The notes under the pieces are model-generated. The model did no database searches, was not told the origin of the DNA, and saw only the letters and a list, made by a program, of their open reading frames with translations. A DNA stretch of 64,000 bases from Gigaspora margarita (taxonomy: Eukaryota > Glomeromycota > Glomeromycetes > Diversisporales > Gigasporaceae), in NCBI GenBank assembly GCA_009809945.1, contig WTPW01000506.1, positions 100,774-164,773 on the forward strand, read 5' to 3'. Position 1 is the first letter of the stretch. Every line of letters starts with the position of its first letter. This document shows, in pieces, positions 12,289-24,536 of the stretch. Position numbers and translations under genes: made by a program.

Positions 12289-12556
12289 CTATAAAGTCCC
12301 AAATATAAGCAACTCCCTAAGCTACCCATTTTGGTTAAATTTTTTTAAAGGGTTGCTTAAATTCAGTAACTTCGAAATACTCAATTCTATTGGCCTATCT
12401 TAATAAAATTTATTCTGCATTTAACAATTTTAAAGGGGTTGCTTACTTTGTTTTTCTAGTATTTTGGCCTCAAAATGTGGGGTTGCTTATTTTTGGGGGT
12501 TGCTTATTTTTGGGGGTTGCTTATTTTTAGGGGTTGCTTATATTCGGACTTTACAG
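12289..12556. mobile_element. 268-bp MITE with TA duplication
   Basis: Left TIR reads CTATAAAGTCCCAAATATAAGC and right TIR, inverted, CTGTAAAGTCCGAATATAAG then CAACCCC. TA lies immediately outside both ends. The right half carries three direct copies of GGGGGTTGCTTATTTTT (12477-12540). The TIR style and TA site suit a Tc1/mariner-pogo type element. Confidence 0.65.
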
Positions 12557-12709
12557 TATATGTAGTAAATTCTTTTGTGTGTATTTATTAGTTTGTAAGC
12601 TTCTTTATCATTATATAGTGCTTTAATTCATTTCTTAAAAGTATTAGAATGATAAATTCTTTTAAAAATTATATAATTTGATTGGTTAATTAGGCCACAC
12701 CAAGTTAAA

Positions 12710-12892
12710 ACTATGTTTAACATAACCCCCCTTTTTGAACCTCAGATAGAGGGGGTAATAAACATCACTTTATATAAAAATCATATCAACTGTTCAAAAA
12801 AATTTTTTTAGACAATCAAAATCTCATGTTTTTTACCCCCTCCCTCATGTTTAGAGTTGCAGATCCTTTATTAGTGTTATGTTAAACATATA
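12710..12892. mobile_element. Hairpin MITE with nested inverted repeats
   Basis: Outer arms TATGTTTAACATAAC and its inverse at 12877-12891; a second pair GAGGGGGTAATAAACAT (12752-12768) against the inverse of ATGTTTTTTACCCCCTC (12826-12842) with one mismatch. The whole 183-bp block can fold on itself. No coding potential. Confidence 0.55.
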
Positions 12893-12899
12893 ATCAAAT

Positions 12900-15800
12900 T
12901 GGAACGGCATTATCGTGGGAAATCACGGGTAGATCTAACAAAATTAACCAATCATAAGAATGTCTTCCTATGCCACCAAAGTAGATTTAGACAACCATTT
13001 CTTGTATTTACATCATTTCTTACTTTTTTTTTGCTTTTTTGCTTCGTTGGGCTGATCCGGGTTAGTTGAAAATTTCACATTTTAATTAGTCAATCGTCCA
13101 TCGATCATCAAAAATTCACTCCGCTTTAACATATCCCCAAAATGGTTGCTTATTTTCGGGAATATATGGTAACCAGTGACGTAAATTGGATCTGCGCAGT
13201 AGGCACAGCACACATAGATTTAAATTTGCGCGTATATCGGGGCTCTCCATATATATAACGCGCATATAAAAATTTTTTGTTTTGTGTGTTTTTATTTTGC
13301 ATTTGCGGAAATAAAAATTTTTTGAATTTATAACACCTGATGGTAACGCCCTCCCATGAGGGAATCGACAACTCTTTAATAAAAAAAGTAAATTCATGTT
13401 TTCATACACTAGTTGAAGTAAAACCAATTTAAACCACTAAGTGACTTAATGATCTTGATCAAATGATTACCTAAGGTCTTCACGCTCCCGAGTTTAAAAT
13501 TATACACCACTTATTAATACGACTACTTGTATCGTCATATGCATTTAGTTGTGCGCCTCTTTCATAAAAGCATATCACATAATCCCCTTAGTGCATAACT
13601 GCAATAAACCATATACATATTTTAGCCAGATATGACTCTTGTTATTTGGTTATACCCGATAGCCATCGCTAAAGTAAATCATTTAGAGGTAGTTTGGATG
13701 TGACAATATCTTTGATCAAATTTTGCAGATCACAGCTAACAAATACAATCGCCAGATTATGCGATTGTACTATGGCAAGTTGTTTTGAGAATATAGTACA
13801 ATTTTAAGGATATGAATATATGAACTCGTAAATTATAAAAACATTTTATTTTCATTGAATTTTTATTAAGAACATCACTTTAAAATCGTATAATCGAACA
13901 GCAATAACGTGAAATGCGAACTGCAAAATTTTATCAAAAATACGTCATTTTGCAAAAGCGATAAATATTTACTAATGAACAAGAAGATTTATCTATAACC
14001 GAAGACTTTTTATATGACTTGACTAGAACACCTTAAATGCTTAACGCAGTCAGAACAAAATTACATTAAACAAAATTCTACTAAGAGATCACAAGCACCC
14101 GTTAATTAAAGAAAATATTAGACCAATTTAACCATGAGGCAGGCAATGTTTTTTTTTCAGATACAAAAAATTGAAAACTAATTTCCGGCCAAAATTTGTA
14201 AGATCATCGGCCTAAATTAGATTAATGTAGGCCAATTATCTAAATATGTTACTGCACTTTTGGGGCCGCCTTGGATAATTCTTAAATATATCAATCAAAA
14301 ACAATAATAACTTTAATCATCGTTATAATTGTAATTCTAAGCAGTATAACTTCAAAACAAATATCCCACATGATTATATTGTGACTGGGAATTTTTCTAC
14401 AAAATACTTCCAATCATAGTAAATTCATTGTAATTTTTCACACAATCATTTTTTTCTCTCACACAGGCATGGAAATATTCTTGATCACAATGAGTAATAA
14501 TCTGACAAATGAAAACCATTATTTATACTTAAAAAGGATTTTGCGAAAGTCAGAATAGCTAACATCAAAAAGTTGAATATCGTAACAATAATAATAAAGA
14601 AAATGACAAATAATGATAATAACACAAAAAAAGAAATAATAAATATAGAAATATAACACATATATAATAATAATAATAATAACAAATAATGATGAATGAT
14701 AATAATAATATCAATGCAATGAATATGCAATATGATATGTAAGAAAGATAGTTTTGTGCTATCATTATTGTTATTTATTGTCCGTAGTGTAGCGGAGGAT
14801 ATTTAATGTTTCACAAGGTGGTACAAAGTTACGTTTTTGATGCATCAATATTGCAATGTTTATTAAAATGCTTTACTGCCTTAGTGTAACAAAAACAACT
14901 TCATAGATTCTGAACATAGAACTTTTTGGGTCTAATGTAAGCCCTGCTAGAATCCACACGAGGCATTGGGACAATCATGTGATCATAAAAAATCACAATG
15001 AGCGTCCTTAAAATATACCCGGGGTATAGGCTCTTAACCTATAACCTCTAAATAAATAAACTAAATTTAAGATAGCTATCACGTGCTAACTAAATTGAGA
15101 AACAGGATAAAAGCCATACCCCCAGTACAGGCTTAAACAGCCCAATCACAATTTAAGATCATCACATGATTAATTTTTATATTGAGGTAACGAAAAAAAA
15201 TTTTAAACTTACATACTTTTATTAGTATGTTTTACAAACTAAAAATATTTTTAGAAAGATAAACTTGTAAGTAAACCATAATTATAAAATCTCAAAATCT
15301 GATTGGTTGACTCATTGCCATCTTTGCTACCAGATTGATGGCAAAAAATAACAAGCGTTACTAGATCTTTTTTATCTTGAAACCATTAGCCAGTATAAGT
15401 GTTCATTAATAGGTTTGAAGTTTTAAATTGATATCGATTATCGTTGTTCAACTCGATATGTAAATTATTAGCTGCGGCTGCGGTAAAAATTAAAACATGT
15501 TTTAAACATTTTTTATGTTTCTTATTAAATACCAGATATAGTTAAACCTTTCTAAATAGATGCACTTAGAACTGCATTTTAGCAACAAACTTTTAGAGAA
15601 TAATAAAAAAAAGTATATTTATAAGATTATAATATATTTAGGTCAGAATTTGAGGATGTATTTGAAGAAAGTATGCACTTATAAAGAGTGCATTTTAGAG
15701 ATATATTGTAGTTATTAATTATGCTGTATATATATCATGTGATCAAAATATTATATTATGATTGGTTCATAAATAAATATTGTTTTTTATTGTTTTTATT

Positions 15801-16470
15801 TAAAAATCCAAATGTTTTAAAAATTTAAAACATGTTCTAAAACATTTGCCATCCCTACTGCGGTTGCGCTGCGCCATTGATCCGCAATTTAGGAGGCTCC
15901 CTAGTTGACATCATGGACTCTTCGTATAAAAATAGGACCAAATTTCAACATCAGCCGTGACATTATATATTCTAAACAGATAAAAAATATTTGTATTCGT
16001 ATTAACGAATGCGTCCCGAACTAAAGTTTAGAATCTTGTTCTCCAAACGAAAAATATAACATAAACGGAGTGTTATGTAAATAATACGAAGTATATTGTA
16101 TCAGGAACGTGGAGTTTTATGCAAATAACACGAATTGTATTGATTTTTAGTGAGTTAACCGATTTCCGTCCACAAACTCTAAACCTTATTAGTCAATATG
16201 CGTAGCATATAAATTGCGCATTTAAATTTCACATTCAATTTTTGAATATTTCAAATCAGATTTATATTCTCCCAATTTCTTACAATTGGATGTGTGATCT
16301 GACTTGTTATGAAAGAACATCAATTGGCTTAGAAAGCCTTCGATCAAGAATTACCAAGAATGGATTGAAATAAAGTGTATAGTTATATGAAAGCAAATGA
16401 ATGGTATACTGTATATGGTATATACACTTGTTGGATAGCAATTTCACATCGCATAATGTCTGGGGTCTAA
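12900..16470. other. AT-rich intergenic DNA without recognised genes
   Basis: No reading frame here looks like protein; open stretches at 13116-13427 and 14485-14765 are low-complexity antisense of AT-rich DNA. A single half-copy of the GGTTGCTTATTTTCGGG motif lies at 13143-13160. A TAATAA/ATAATG-rich microsatellite spans about 14585-14720. Confidence 0.5.
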
Positions 16471-16545
16471 GAGCAGTGGCCTAGCGCAACCAAAAGTAGC
16501 GGGTTGATGTTGATTCGACTCGAAGTTGGTTGGCTCACAAATAGT
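16470..16545 (+). ncRNA. tRNA-like remnant or SINE head
   Basis: TGGCCTAGCGC at 16477-16487 fits a Pol III A box and GATTCGACTC at 16512-16521 fits a B box, at a tRNA-like spacing of 24 bp between the boxes. A complete cloverleaf cannot be drawn and no A-rich tail or target duplication was found, so it is more likely a relic than a working tRNA gene. Confidence 0.3.
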
Positions 16546-17070
16546 TTAGTCTCTGTAAACATTAGCTTTTGGTCTAGCCGAATTAGCCATTTACATCATT
16601 AAGCGTTGTCAATATTATGTTATGTGACAATATCAATAGATAAATAAAATTTTGACTAAACAACGGAAAATGTTATATCAGAAAAAATTCTTTAAAAGAA
16701 ATATATATATATATAAATGGAGTGAATAAACAAATACATATATAAAAATAAATATTCGTATCGGATGGTATATTTATAAAAAAAAAAAAAAACCATCTCT
16801 TAAACCGTTTGAAATTCAGGGCATATCTGCCCTGAAAATTTCCGAGAATTACGTGTATTACAAATACACAATACAATACGTCATAAAATAAGTGTGATAT
16901 TTTTATTTATTTATTTGTGTTCATGGTAATACAAGTGCTACATGAGTTACCAATCAAAATTCAACATTTCAGCGCAAATCTGCAGGAGAAACGATTTAAG
17001 GCCATGATTTACATGTAACAAATCTGCCTGCAGCAATCACTTAGCCAATCAAATTGCAGCTCTAAGTGTA

Positions 17071-17150
17071 TAACGATTTGATATTAATCGATTAATCTCG
17101 ACGAGATGGTTCGAATGGTATCGAAATCGTTAAATTCGAATCACTAGATT
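17071..17150. repeat. Palindrome, partial copy of the ~100-bp family
   Basis: TAACGATTTGATATTAATCG and AATCTCG pair with CGAGATGGTTCGAATGGTATC and AAATCGTTA. The right arm continues to ATCACTAGATTA as in full copies but the left arm is degraded. Confidence 0.5.
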
Positions 17151-17240
17151 AAGAGATATTTGCAAATAACTATCTGTATCGTAAAAAAAATTTAAAATTC
17201 TGTAGAGTTGCGTTGCAAATTGCTTTTTGCATATGTCTTT

Positions 17241-17339
17241 TGATCTAGCGATCAGGATTTAATGGTTTGACACCATCAAATCGTCTCGTCGAGACGAATC
17301 GAATGGTGTCAAAATCATTAAATTCTGATCACTGGATCA
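17241..17339. repeat. 99-bp near-perfect palindrome
   Basis: Begins TGATCTAGCGATCAGGATTT, ends with the inverse ATCACTGGATCA, and is centred on CGTCTCGTCGAGACG. Arms of about 48 bp pair with few mismatches. Four other copies of similar length lie at 17071, 50043, 51581 and 51763. Confidence 0.75.
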
Positions 17340-17399
17340 TGGTATAGTAGTAAAAAAACAAAATTTAAAAAAAAAAATTTCAGGCAGATTTGCGGGAGA

Positions 17400-19690
17400 A
17401 ACGGTTTAAGAGATAATAAAGTTTGACACGTGAATATCATATGAAAGATGAATTTCATGGGTACACTGGGTATTTTCATGTAAAATGTGCCTTACTCGGC
17501 ATTGTCCGTGAATGATATGCAGGATTGAGGTGAACTAGTGGTGTGCTGATAATGCTCATAAGCATGGGCATTGTACGAATGAATTTAAAAATTTTGTACC
17601 TTATTTTATATTTGTACAAGGCGAACTACATGCCCATAATGCGCAGAAATTGAAAAAATAAACCAGGGTGAGCAATTTGAGGCATTCCAAGAATTTCATA
17701 TTGATAATGTGCAGGAAGTAAAATTTTTTGTTAAAACTTCGTAAAATAATTTACTATCTATGTTTGTGTTATCATCATTATTATACACATTCAAGAGGTA
17801 CCTTGCAAAGTAATAAGCTTTGCCTGAAAAAAGGTGAAGCGAAAAAGGCCGAAAGCTACATAAAAAGATATACAGTATGCCCAAAAATAACTTTGCTTAT
17901 ATGACTTTTATAGCTCTGTTTGAATCTTTGTTAGCGTTTGACTTTATTCATTAAAAAAATTGTGAACGAATCTATAGTTACACTGCCTACAATTATAATA
18001 AAAAAAGAAAAAAAAAAGAAATTTCTACATATTAAGTTTGCATGTATATTGCATTACAGTATCAGAATTACAGATAAGGAGATTTAAAATAGCCTATTTT
18101 TTAAAGCAAGCTATCTAGAAAGCTTATCTCATTTTCGATAAAGTTTCAAGTGTTTTATATTTATGTGATTAATTTATTATTTAATATTGTATAACGTAAT
18201 CAGACATTAATGATCTAAATGTACTGTCGTGTGTAACACTACGTGCAGCACCAACAGGGAGGCGAAGAGTATGATTGAATCCTATGATTGGCTAAATAAT
18301 ATAATGACAATAAATCTAAACAATATATAATCGAAATTTCACACGATCAAAAATTCAGGTACAAAATTGGATTGGATCATTATATTTATTTGGCTAAAAG
18401 TACCATGCTGAGATGAGGCGGCAATTTTTTTAATTTGCCATTTATATTTAGTATAAAAACATAATGCACTTCGCATCTGGTAAATGTGTACCAAGTTGGT
18501 ATGTCATAGTGGCTAGATGATATTAGAGTAATCAATAATATAAGAACAATAAATAATATTGACTTTATCCGCTAATGGTAGTATCTAAAAGGACAAATTC
18601 TATTAAAGCATTAATCTATTCAACATCATTTATATTGTGTTTTATAAAATATTAATCGATTAAACATCATTTATATTGTGATTTATAAATGGAATTCTTT
18701 ATCTTTTTATGTTCATTTATTTATCTATTTATTTTTTTGTTGTTGTACTAAGAAAGATGAACTTTAATTCTTGTTCCATTTCGAACCAATTCTTTTGAAA
18801 AGAATTTTAGTTACATGACAAATAATTGCATTTTTATGAACTTTTTTTAAGTTTTACTTTAATATTATCGATTTTAGTAAGAAAGTTAACAATAAATTTG
18901 GAATAAAATAAAATTAAACTACACTTACGAAAGAAACACTGTTTATTTATATACAATACAGTAAAAATAGCAAGACAATAATAGTGACATTATATAATCA
19001 ACATGTAAAATCATTCTAGATTTTCGGCTCAGCCATTAACCTGGTACTGTAACACTTTCCAGATGGATAAAGTAATAGTATGCACTTAATTACGAATTTG
19101 AAAGTTGATCAATCGAACCAAAAAATTTAATAAACACAAACTTGAATGTGGGTCCAGAACAGAAATACTTGAGCAACACCGAGCAACACAAATAGATTTA
19201 AGCGGCGCGGATAGATAATGAAATAATATGTTAGTAGATAATATGATTAAAATCCATTATAAAATATATCTTCATCAAAGAGGAAATGTGGCAGTTAATG
19301 AGTACGGAAAAAAAAATTAAAAGTTATGCACGTGAACAAACATGGACAAATCTATGCATATTTTTGATATATCCGGAAATAATAGTAAAAAAAAAAAAAA
19401 AATAATAATAATAATATTGTAGAGGGTTAAATAATATTATTGAAGGTTAAAATAATATTATTGGAAATTAATTGGTATCCGGCTAATTTTACATGTGATA
19501 CCTATCGTTCTTGGTTTTGCACAACACTGTCGTGCAGTTACTCGATTCCTTAATAAATTAGCAAAGTTATGCGAAATTTTATCTTAAAAAATTAAATCAA
19601 TAAAAAGAGACAAAGTTTCTTTTTTACTGAAATACAACCCACGTCATTTAATGAATCATTGAAGATTCCATTCCTTTAAACATTTATTCA
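17400..19690. other. AT-rich region upstream of the P450
   Basis: No protein-like frame or RNA gene recognised. The last few hundred bases before 19695 should include the P450 promoter; no TATA or other element can be singled out against the AT-rich background. Confidence 0.4.
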
Positions 19691-19694
19691 GAAG

Positions 19695-21468
19695 ATGGCA
19701 ATTTATAATATTCTTTCTACCTTTAAAGTTACCGATTTCCTTATTCTTATCGGATTCTCTTTCATTACTTATCTTTGTCAATTCTATTATAAATATTTTA
19801 CGCGTCCTAATAAATTACCCGGACCAATACCTCTTCCCTTTTTAGAATGTAGTTATTTGTTAACAGGTAATAGTAAACAACTTTTTATGTCACTCCAGGA
19901 AAAATATGGAGACATCTGTGAATTTTATCTTACCGGATCACGAAGGATTGTAATTTCGCGTCCTGATTATATCGAAAAAATTTTAACACCTTCATCTAAG
20001 GATTCTACATTCATGTTAAGGTTTCCTTATTTTGAAGGACTTGTAGAACTTGGAGTATCTGGAAGAGGCATAATTTCAAATCATGATATAAAAAGTTGGA
20101 GATTCAACCGTCAATTCTTTGACAATGCAGTTTTAAAACCAAGTTTTAATAATGAGGCTGTGGAATGGTCTAATATATTGACTCAAGAGTTAGAAAAATA
20201 TTGGGAATCTCTTGGAAAATTAAGCTTATCTAATGATAATTTACAAGATAATGAATGGTCACTTCAAACAGATATAACGAAATGGGCTCATAGATTTGCG
20301 TGTGACATGATTACAATTGTAATAACCGGAGAAAGATCTTATTCAATGGCTTCACATCATAATGCTTTTAATCCTGTAAAAATAACACACTCTGATACAG
20401 TCATTGAAGATTCAGAAAAATTTATTCAAGGATTTAAAAATCACCTTGCCGGATTTATTCTCTTTCTATATTTTAACCCATTCTTACGTCACTATGCGCC
20501 ATTTATCAAAGATCAGGTTAAAGCAACACTTGATAATCGTGATTACTTGTTTGAAATATTAGATACAATGATTAAGAAGAGAAGACAAGAAATCGAAGAG
20601 ATGCCAGTAGGAACTGAATTAAAGAATGATATGTTGACATCTTTAATTATTACTAATACTGAAAGAGATGTGAGTCGTGTAAATATTGCTAGAGATAATA
20701 TCTTTAGACCAATGACAGACGTTGAAATAAGAGGTAATTTACTTGATTCTTTTCAAGGTGGAATTGACACTGTAAGTATTACTTTAATAATATTTTTGAG
20801 TAATTAATTATATTTTGAGTAATTACTGTAATTACATTCTTAATAATTATTATATTTATTAATTCTTTAAAAAAATTTTTTAGACGGCAAATACATTCAG
20901 TTTTATAGTCTATTATGTCTGCCAACATCCTCAAGTTAAACAAAAAATGATTGATGAAATTGATTCAATATTCCCTCCAAATACTTCTTATCATTTAAAA
21001 TATGATGATCTCTTAAAATTGGAATATTGTGATGCAATTATTAATGAAGTTAGTCGACTTCACCCAATTGTAATTGAACTCCAAAGATATGTTAAAAATC
21101 CTTGCGAAATAGCTGGATATAGATTTGAAGCTGGAACAGTAATTCATATAAATACTAATGGTATTCATACACATAAAGATCATTGGCCTAATCCTGAAAT
21201 TTTTGATCCAGATCGATTTTATAAAAAAAGTGAAAGCAAAAATATGAATAACAAAGTAAGCCATAAATTTTCATTGTTAACATTTGGTGGTGGTTTACGT
21301 ATCTGCCCTGGAAGAAGGTTAGCAATGATTGAATTACTTTCATTAATGGTAATATTATTTGGAAAACATTATGTTGAGTTAGTTGATATGAATGCTAAGT
21401 TGAACGTGAATTATGCTGCAACAACTACTTGTGGGGAGTTGCCAATTAAGATTAAACTCAGAAAATAA
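19695..21468 (+). CDS. Cytochrome P450 monooxygenase
   Basis: Two exons, 19695-20771 and 20884-21468, join in phase 0 across a 112-bp GTAAGT...TAG intron to give 553 residues, the normal size for a microsomal P450. Seen in order: a hydrophobic N-terminal anchor (about residues 13-32), the proline hinge LPGPIPLP (41-48), the I-helix oxygen-binding motif GGIDTTAN with the intron splitting the two threonines (359/360), the K-helix ExxR as EVSR (414-417), the PERF-like segment FDPDRF (about 466-471), and the heme-ligand loop FGGGLRICPG with Cys about 500. All key residues are present. It would act as a heme-thiolate monooxygenase at the ER membrane with NADPH-P450 reductase; the substrate cannot be told from sequence. 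The start is the first ATG of an open frame placed just before the anchor. It is the only intact host gene in the window. Confidence 0.95.
20772..20883 (+). other. P450 intron, phase 0
   Basis: Donor GTAAGT, acceptor TTTTTTAG. Removing it restores the I-helix Thr-Thr pair and one uninterrupted frame, which confirms the boundaries. Confidence 0.9.
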
Positions 21469-21889
21469 CTATTGTAGTCTATTTTTTATTATTTGTAATA
21501 TTTTATTTTTTTATAATATTATATCTATTAATTAAAATAAGATATTTCTATATTTCTTATATTTCTTATGAATTTTTTTTAAAAAAGAACAAACGGCTAA
21601 TGACAAGTATAAACATGTGTTTGTTTATTTGATCTAAATATTTTTAAAGTGTGATTTTAAAATGATGATTAAAATTGCACCATAATTGCTTTAATCAACA
21701 AGTTTAAAAGATAAAAAGATATGGCGATTGCCTGAGCTTGATAAAACGTTATAATTTCGAATGGAAAACTTTGAGTAGAAATTTAAAAGAAAATATTGTA
21801 TTTACAATAGTCTAACAGGGGTGAATTTAGAAAACAAGTAACCTTTCCATCATAAAAACCCTGATAATGACGACAGTTCCTTTGCAGAA

Positions 21890-22020
21890 TAAATGGTTGG
21901 AATTAGAGTGTCCAGAATTCTGCAATCGCTGACTTCTGCAAAATTTGCAGTGCATTTGTCGAATTCAATAAATTTGTAGAATTTGCGGAATTTGCAGAAT
22001 CCGCAGTTAACTAGCGTATT
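21890..22020. repeat. Short degenerate repeat around TTTGCAGAAT
   Basis: Variants of GAATTTGCAGAAT (CTGCAAAATTTGCAG, GTAGAATTTGCGG, AATTTGCAGAATCCGCAG) recur about every 12-20 bp. A poly-T run of about 22 follows near 22037. Confidence 0.5.
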
Positions 22021-22366
22021 TTAATTGGTCTAATGTTTTTTTTTTTTTTTTTTTTAGTTTATTAATATATAAGGTGCGCTTATGGCGCTTTATTTATTAT
22101 GTACATAAAAATTTACAAATTTACAATTATTTAAGAAATTTTAAGGCCGATATGTCTAATGATTTTGAACTCGTAGAATGTGCAGAATTTGAGGCGTAGC
22201 TTATTGTCAGCCTGAAATAATACTTAACAATAGTTTTGTCAAATCCCCTACTAAATAATATCGATAGTGCTGGTTGGTGTGTACAATTATGTGCGGATGG
22301 CTTGAATCGATCAATAATATACATAAATAGTCAACTATAGTTAATTACTATATATAAAATAATCAA

Positions 22367-23277
22367 TTAGTGCGTGTATATAGTGAGTTCATTATATACA
22401 AACAGAAGCAAAGCCCGGAGAAAAATTCCCCGGGCGCCATTAAAATCTCTATCAATCACGACTCCACATTCATTACACCTGAACACCTTGCTTCCACCCA
22501 AGTTGTGTTTGATAAATCCACAGACAGCAACTGAATAAAAACAATAAGGCATTAGAGGTAATAAAAAAAGATAAAGATGAAAGAATGATATGCAGCTAGA
22601 TTACCTGCAGGTTTTGCTTGTGTAAGCTTCATTCTGGATGATCACTTTTTTACCCAATTCTTCAACCTTGGAAATAAGACGTTCACGAAATCGACCGTGA
22701 GACCAGGTAAGCATTTTNCGAACCGTTTTGGAATTGATTTTCCGATTAAGGCGATGAGACATAGCAGATCCATTGTAAGGTGGTATAATGATAACATCAA
22801 AATTAGTAAGAAACCATAAAGCAACCTTCTTGTGACACTCTTCAATAAGATTTCGGATGCGACATCGTAGGCGGGCCTGAGCTCTCTTTATTAAGTTTCG
22901 TTCTTTAGAAGGAGCAATGAGTAGTTCTACAAAACGTAAATAATCAAGAAAATAGTAAGACATCTGTACAAGAGAACAAAAAAAGACACAACATACTGAG
23001 AAATAAGATCATCCAGANATAAAGATAAACGGAATACACGATTGATATCTAAGTTACCAAACCAACCACAACCCTTGGATGGAGAATACCAAGCCCAACC
23101 AGTACGAACACTGGGATCAATAGCAGCAACGTTAAGATTTTCAGCAACTAGGATATCATTGCAATTTTTAACATTTTTACCTACAGTAATAATAAAAGAA
23201 TGAATCAATAACCGCGAATAAGAAAAAAAACAGATATCAGAAAACTTAATAATAGAAGTTTGAGTGTTGTTAAACAC
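22367..23277 (-). pseudogene. Fanzor (eukaryotic TnpB-like RNA-guided nuclease), damaged
   Basis: Three coding blocks on the minus strand show the C-terminal nuclease half of a Fanzor/TnpB protein. Block 1 (to about 22997) has the RuvC-I motif AAIDPSVRT (Asp codon at 23116-23118) and YSPSKGCGWFGN, then LDDLIS. Block 2 (22926-22605) has KRAQARLRCRIRNLIEECHKK, the INSKT/MLTWSHGRFRERL segment and RuvC-II QNEAYTSKTC (Glu codon 22628-22630). Block 3 (22530-22367) has the second half of the zinc finger, FRCNECG, and RuvC-III DRDFNGARGIFLRAL. All three catalytic acids and the zinc-finger cysteines remain. Two GT-AG introns of 70 bp (22927-22996) and 74 bp (22531-22604) look real, but each leaves four bases for a split codon, so the exons do not join in frame as sequenced. 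Ambiguous bases at 22718 and 23018 leave room for sequence error. Upstream of 23277 a frame to 23387 may be remnant of the N-terminal half; the guide-RNA-binding lobe is not recognisable. Family members are RNA-guided DNA nucleases often carried by transposons. Confidence 0.85.
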
Positions 23278-23815
23278 CTCTGTGCATTAATTGGTGTTGC
23301 CTTAACATACCATATACCCAAACAATGTCCAATATCATAATTTCCTATATATATCAACTTAGAGTCCATCAAGACCTTTCCTTCCAAATTCGGCCAATTG
23401 TGGTTCTTTCAGCGATGTTCATGATGCAGTGGGAAAAAAATGGATTATTATCTTTATGGCGGTTTATTAACTTTGTAATTTGTTTATTATGAAGGTATTT
23501 GATATAAAACTTGAGTGGTTCACGACAATATTGAGAACAAATAGTAATTGTTTTGCTGATTATTCTTTTTTATTATTAAAAATAAAAAATAATATAATGG
23601 TTTTTTTTTAAAATGCTTAATGTATAACAAATTTAATAATTAAAAAACTTAGAGAACATAATTATTGGTACTATGCATTTATATCATGTTATCATGTTAA
23701 TACATATATCAATTAGTTCACTTTTTATATTATACCATGATGATGGTTTTAATGCTGGACTGTTTTAAATCAACTTTTGTGATCTTAAATATTCTAACTA
23801 AAAAAAAAAAAAATC

Positions 23816-24109
23816 ATGTGTGTTTGTTACGAATTGGTTTTTGTTAAAGAAACAGTTTTCGCATATTATTATTTTATAGTTTTTATTTTAAAATATCGTT
23901 GTTTTAAATTCGTCTTTTATGACTTTGCCAAAGCACAATTAAAAAGTGCACTTAAATCAATGGCTGAAAAGCGTAAGGCAAATTTGCATACAAAACTTAT
24001 TAATGAAATAACCAAGCATTTAAATAAAATTTCCATTAAAGAACTTCAAATTATATATGATAAAATCTTTAATAACTCGAATATTAAATTAATACTCCAA
24101 CACATATAA
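23816..24109 (+). CDS. Small hypothetical protein or gene fragment
   Basis: A 97-codon frame whose second half (from about 23927) is charged and helical: DFAKAQLKSALKSMAEKRK, then KHLNKISIKELQIIYDKIF. The first half is hydrophobic and AT-biased and may be non-coding; a TTTTATAG at about 23880 could be a splice acceptor in front of the charged part. No domain recognised, no homolog recalled. Likely an exon remnant if coding at all. Confidence 0.25.
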   Translation: MCVCYELVFVKETVFAYYYFIVFILKYRCFKFVFYDFAKAQLKSALKSMAEKRKANLHTKLINEITKHLNKISIKELQIIYDKIFNNSNIKLILQHI

Positions 24110-24260
24110 CTTAATAATCCATATGCCTGAAATCAACATTTTATCTTTTGCATAATATGAGATATTCATACGAAAACAATAGAGTTATAAAGAGACCATG
24201 GAACCCTGGTTGTTTCTGTATTTTGATTCGCAAAGTCTCAATTCTGCGCTTTATGATTTA

Positions 24261-24536
24261 CCGTATAGCGCGCCATAAAGTACCCCCATATATTAGTACC
24301 CGGGTACTGTATTAGTCTAACGGCCTTGAAGATCGATATATACCCGGGTACTATATTGTTCACGCAGCCTTAAAATTTATTTATACTCGAGTACTATATC
24401 TATCTCTCCCAGAAAAACTACCCGTAATATGTATTCAAAATGGGATCGATCAACCCCTACCGAACACAGTACCCCCCATACATAGTACCCCCAACCATAC
24501 ACAGTACCCCGGGGTACTTTATGGAGCGCTATACGG
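24261..24536. mobile_element. 276-bp MITE with ~30-bp TIRs and TA duplication
   Basis: Left TIR CCGTATAGCGCGCCATAAAG and right TIR inverted CCGTATAGCGCTCCATAAAG, both continuing into TACCCC. TA flanks at 24259-24260 and 24537-24538. The interior repeats variants of AGTACCCGGGTACTATAT. Tc1/mariner-type non-autonomous element. Confidence 0.75.

Noticed and set aside
14485-14765. Hydrophobic minus-strand frames resembling membrane proteins
   Set aside because: Ile/Leu/Tyr runs come from a TAATAA microsatellite.
22367-23277. Bacterial IS605 contamination as the source of the TnpB-like gene
   Set aside because: Two intron-like interruptions, AT-rich eukaryotic flanks and the Fanzor-style YSPSKG and GARGIFLRAL motifs argue against it.
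23168-23277. A third Fanzor intron with GTGTTT donor
   Set aside because: The frame is open through this stretch into the RuvC-I block, and the proposed donor is weak and leaves the wrong phase.
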